Shown in pieces: positions 5,001-5,929 of a DNA stretch of 5,929 bases (positions within the stretch are counted from its first letter, which is position 1; each line of letters opens with the position of its first letter). Source of the stretch: an uncultured Bacteroidia bacterium (lineage in GTDB: Bacteria > Bacteroidota > Bacteroidia > Bacteroidales > CAJPTX01). The DNA lies in the NCBI GenBank assembly GCA_938040915.1, contig CALHZE010000328.1:1-5929 (forward strand), given 5' to 3'. Position numbers and translations under genes: made by a program. The notes under the pieces are model-generated. The model was given only the letters and a program-made list of their open reading frames with translations, searched no databases and had not been told where the DNA came from.

Positions 5001-5929
5001 ATGTTCTATGGCTGTACAGCTTTCAACCAACCTTTAGAAAAATGGGATGTGAGCAAGGTGACCAACATGTACGGAATGTTCTATGGTTGTACAGCTTTCA
5101 ACCAGCCTTTAGAGAAATGGGATGTGAGCAAGGTGACCAACATGTACGGAATGTTCGGCTACTGTCGCTCTTTTAACCAACCGTTGGGTGGATGGAAAAT
5201 CAACGCTCCCATCATCGGACTCTCTAGCACTGCCATGAGCCCAACGAACTACTCTAAGAGCCTAGATGGGTGGGCCAGTCAAACTGGGGGAGCAAATAAT
5301 ATCCGATTTGGTGAATACGTGCGTGGGCTTATCTACAACGACCTCGGGAAAGCCGCGCGCGACAAGCTTATCGCCCGTGGCTGGACGTTTGAGGGTGATA
5401 TTTATCAAGCGAGCGGTGTGGCGATAACGCCCAACCCCTTATACTTGGTGCAGGGGACAGAGTCTGTGCTGAACGTAGAAAAATGGGGCGTAGAGGAGTC
5501 TGAAAGCATTTCTTTGTCGTGCGACCAAAACGGATTGCTTTCCTACACCCTTGCCCCCGATGGTAAGAGCATACGCGTCAAGGGGCTCTCGGTCGGCAAG
5601 TGTAATCTCACCGCCACCATTGCGGCCAAGGAGGGTGTGCACCAAGCGTATGTGGGGAGTTGCCAAGTTCAGGTATACATCCCCGTAGAAGATATTACGA
5701 TCACGGGGCCCGAGACGCTAAAGGTCGGCGAAAAGGCAACTTTTACGGCAACCGTCTCGCCCGCGAATGCGACAGAAAAAGGTGTCGAATGGTACAGCAG
5801 TGACACGGATATTGCTACGGTCAGCGAAACAGGAGAGGTAACCGCCAAAGCCGTAGGGCAGTGTCGCATCGGTGCGGAGAGCAAGGAGGAAGGAAACCCA
5901 TTCAGTGTCTGGGAAAGTCGTTGGATTCG
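1932..5929 (+). CDS. Large secreted BspA-like surface protein with duplicated DUF285-repeat modules (3' end outside window)
   Basis: The frame is open from ATG 1932 to the window edge: 1332 complete codons, no stop, so the protein is partial. Residues 1-24 form a Sec signal peptide: K2 and R6, a hydrophobic core, then AGA before L25, with no lipobox cysteine. The mature part is a tandem duplication. Module A is residues 29-693 and module B starts at 694. Each begins with RPFIT, carries an N-terminal beta-rich domain, then 25-residue DUF285 repeats (TIGR02167/PF03382-type, FNQPLEKWDVSKVTNM pattern), a C-cap (SPxNYSKxLxGWASQT to LIARGWTF), a first Ig-like segment, a Big_2-like segment, and in A an InlB-B-like domain. 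Such proteins are usually outer-surface adhesins; this role is inferred from the family. Anchoring, possibly a Type IX C-terminal domain, cannot be seen. There is no Shine-Dalgarno sequence. M4 (1941) is an alternative start but would lose the K2 charge. Confidence 0.95.
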   Translation, partial: MKQMYRWVVAALVVLLWLGNVAGALTEGRPFITKWQGRAGEALKIPILGKDYKLVIKNNKGEVVKSEAKFTIEDTDTPRVVFTPTTDGVYTVEAGPEGVSRMYMRELYEDGKYVYPTSNDKLLEVVQFGTVEWESMKSMFCKCEQMTFAGNLDIPNLSKVTDMSYMFYGCSAFNQPLEEWDVSKVTNMHYMFEGCSSFNQPLEKWDVSQVTDMSDMFRGCSAFNQPLEGWDVSQVTDMNDMFSGCSSFNQPLEKWKVGKVTQMWRVFAGCSSFNQPLEKWDVSQVTGMNYMFNGCSSFNQPLEKWDVSKVTSMSEMFNGCSSFNQPLEGWNVSKVTSMRYMFNGCSLFDQPLGAWKLNCPIGGLSSTVMSPSNYSKTLAGWASQTDGASDLHFDGPYDNMGSHVYNDEGKAAREKLIARGWTFKGDRYQPHGISINKPWNRSYGWELELGKELEIPIYTWGSIGASETITLSCDKRKVISYQLSPDGKSIRVKGLSQEYCTLTATIAAKEGVHEELSSNCHISVYVPIESLKLEPSKVTLEVGQAIELKLLATPAHAKISGTSWSCDSEIIDRYIQDYYRHMIKGLKVGKTTLVVSTTSGGKTVEASCEIEVKEAPKMPITLAAIGEGKIRIEGYTTEQLNAIPRWTTLKVLAEPEEGVALISLKAGDKNIFHTREFTVTEPTTVKAEFKHLTRPFITQWQGKAGKAIELPILGKDYKLVIKNNKGEVVKSEAKLTIENADTPYVFTPMADGLYTVEAGPMGVECMQMADSHGETPREELQSVVQFGDIPWTSMLRMFRGCRNMTFAAGIDVPNLACVTDMSQMFYGCTDFNQPLEKWTVNQVTNMSGIFRGCNTFNQPLEKWNVSQVTSMSGMFSDCTAFNQPLEKWDVSQVTDMSGMFGGCTAFNQPLEGWNVGNVRYMAYMFAYCYVFNQPLEKWNVGNVTHTLGMFRNCSSFNQPLEKWDVSKVRDIRQMFYGCTAFNQPLEGWNVSQVTDMSGIFDGCTAFNQPLEGWNVSQVTDMYRMFYGCTAFNQPLEKWDVSKVTNMYGMFYGCTAFNQPLEKWDVSKVTNMYGMFGYCRSFNQPLGGWKINAPIIGLSSTAMSPTNYSKSLDGWASQTGGANNIRFGEYVRGLIYNDLGKAARDKLIARGWTFEGDIYQASGVAITPNPLYLVQGTESVLNVEKWGVEESESISLSCDQNGLLSYTLAPDGKSIRVKGLSVGKCNLTATIAAKEGVHQAYVGSCQVQVYIPVEDITITGPETLKVGEKATFTATVSPANATEKGVEWYSSDTDIATVSETGEVTAKAVGQCRIGAESKEEGNPFSVWESRWI
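2016..2300 (+). other. N-terminal beta-rich domain, copy A (second copy at 4011-4277)
   Basis: Residues 29-123 open with RPFITKWQG and include GKDYKLVIKNNKGE and then DGVYTVEAGPEGV. This resembles the domain that precedes DUF285 arrays in many Bacteroidetes proteins (an FITTWKT-like start and a PKD-like YTV strand), though the usual DWGDG turn is not present. Copy B (residues 694-782) is shorter by 7 residues before its array. The assignment is by memory of family patterns, so it is moderate. Confidence 0.55.
2373..3002 (+). repeat. DUF285 75-bp repeat array A (cap unit plus 8 repeat starts)
   Basis: The codon for the first phenylalanine of FNQPL recurs at 2448, 2523, 2598, 2673, 2748, 2823, 2898 and 2973, exactly 75 bp apart. 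The last is the variant FDQPLGAW that leads into the C-cap. A diverged cap unit begins in register at 2373 (FAGNLDIPNLSKVTDM). The typical unit reads FNQPLEKWDVSQVTDM, then three variable/M-F positions, then GCSS. In this family such repeats are predicted to stack into an elongated solenoid used for binding or adhesion. Confidence 0.92.
3228..4010 (+). other. Ig-like, Big_2-like and InlB-B-like region of module A
   Basis: Residues 433-526 form an Ig-like segment with LSCD, SPDGKSIRVKGLS and LTATIAAKEGVH strands and three cysteines shared with module B. Residues 527-614 (IESLKLEPSKVTLEVGQ to ASCEIEV) align with the Big_2 domain of module B but lack the classic SSD-IATV core, so this copy is divergent. 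Residues 618-693 (AIGEGKIRIEGY, LKVLAEPEEGVALISL, FTVTEPTTVKAEF) match the pattern of divergent InlB B-repeat domains. Their probable role is to space the solenoids from the cell surface. Confidence 0.7.
4347..5201 (+). repeat. DUF285 75-bp repeat array B (cap unit plus 11 repeat starts)
   Basis: Repeat-start phenylalanine codons lie at 4422, 4497, 4572, 4647, 4722, 4797, 4872, 4947, 5022, 5097 and 5172, exactly 75 bp apart, after a cap unit in register at 4347 (FAAGIDVPNLACVTDM). Many units end GCTAF, written TGT ACA GCT, whereas array A uses TGC AGC TCG or TGC TCC GCT. Neighbouring units are nearly identical at the DNA level (for example those at 4872 and 4947, and at 5022 and 5097), which points to recent local expansion. 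Confidence 0.92.
5418..5929 (+). other. Ig-like and Big_2 region of module B (partial)
   Basis: Residues 1163-1250 repeat the first Ig-like segment of module A (LSCD, APDGKSIRVKGLS, LTATIAAKEGVH, three conserved cysteines). Residues 1251-1332 are a much more canonical Big_2 domain than the one in A: LKVGEKATFTATVSPANAT, then VEWYSSDTDIATVSETGEV and TAKAVGQC. It is cut by the window edge near its last strand. Confidence 0.8.

Larger units (their letters stand above)
4011..5929 (+). repeat. Module B of the internal tandem duplication, truncated by the window edge
   Basis: Module B starts at R694 (RPFITQWQGKAGKA) and repeats the order of module A. The offset to A is 1995 bp at the start, 1974 bp at the first repeat (21 bp shorter lead-in), 2199 bp after the arrays (three extra 75-bp units) and 2172 bp in the Ig-like region. 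All shifts are multiples of three, so frame is kept. By this alignment the window ends close to the end of the Big_2 domain, and the InlB-B-like domain should follow immediately outside. Confidence 0.9.

Noticed and set aside
4742..5176. Open frame of 144 codons on the + strand in another phase of array B
   Set aside because: It is an out-of-frame reading of the same repeats inside the continuous surface-protein frame, which carries the recognisable DUF285 pattern.
2448..5201. CRISPR-like regular spacing of repeated DNA
   Set aside because: Repeats are directly abutting 75-bp coding units with no unique spacers, and they translate into a known protein repeat family.

Overview
The window looks like a Bacteroidales chromosome, most plausibly Porphyromonas or a close relative. 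Three things point there. The first gene is a Bacteroidetes-type AAA-ATPase/PD-(D/E)XK protein. The second is a BspA-like surface protein built from DUF285 repeats, with end caps of the style I associate with this phylum. Upstream of each gene there is a full or near match to the Bacteroidetes -7 promoter element (TAnnTTTG), A-rich leaders replace a Shine-Dalgarno sequence, and base composition is mixed (close to half G+C by eye). The genus is an inference; the phylum is fairly secure.

Layout. Bases 1-76 hold a likely terminator of a gene outside the window and a probable promoter. Bases 77-1702 (+) encode a complete 541-residue predicted ATPase-nuclease with intact Walker and nuclease motifs. 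Bases 1703-1931 are intergenic, with a small hairpin after the stop codon, a perfect -7 match at 1899-1906, and a 7-bp-arm palindrome ending one base before the next start codon. From 1932 to the right edge (5929) there is one uninterrupted + strand frame of 1332 codons with no stop. It is the N-terminal part of a very large secreted repeat protein.

The large protein has a signal peptide (residues 1-24) followed by an internal tandem duplication of a module of about 665 residues. Module A is 2016-4010. Module B starts at 4011 and is cut by the window edge. Each module runs: an N-terminal beta-rich domain, a leading cap unit, an array of 25-residue (75-bp) DUF285 repeats, a C-terminal cap, then two Ig-like segments. 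Module A ends with an InlB-B-like repeat domain; the equivalent in B lies beyond the window. Array A has 8 repeat starts and array B has 11, a difference of exactly three units. All 75-bp units keep phase, and each carries one invariant cysteine.

The two genes are co-oriented but separated by 229 bp with a separate promoter candidate, so they are probably independent transcription units. Nothing in the sequence links their functions. The surface protein is likely an adhesin-type protein exported by Sec; its final anchoring or Type IX sorting signal would lie beyond the window. I see no RNA genes, insertion sequences or CRISPR array. The most unusual material is the nested repeat structure of the surface protein and the palindrome occupying its leader.
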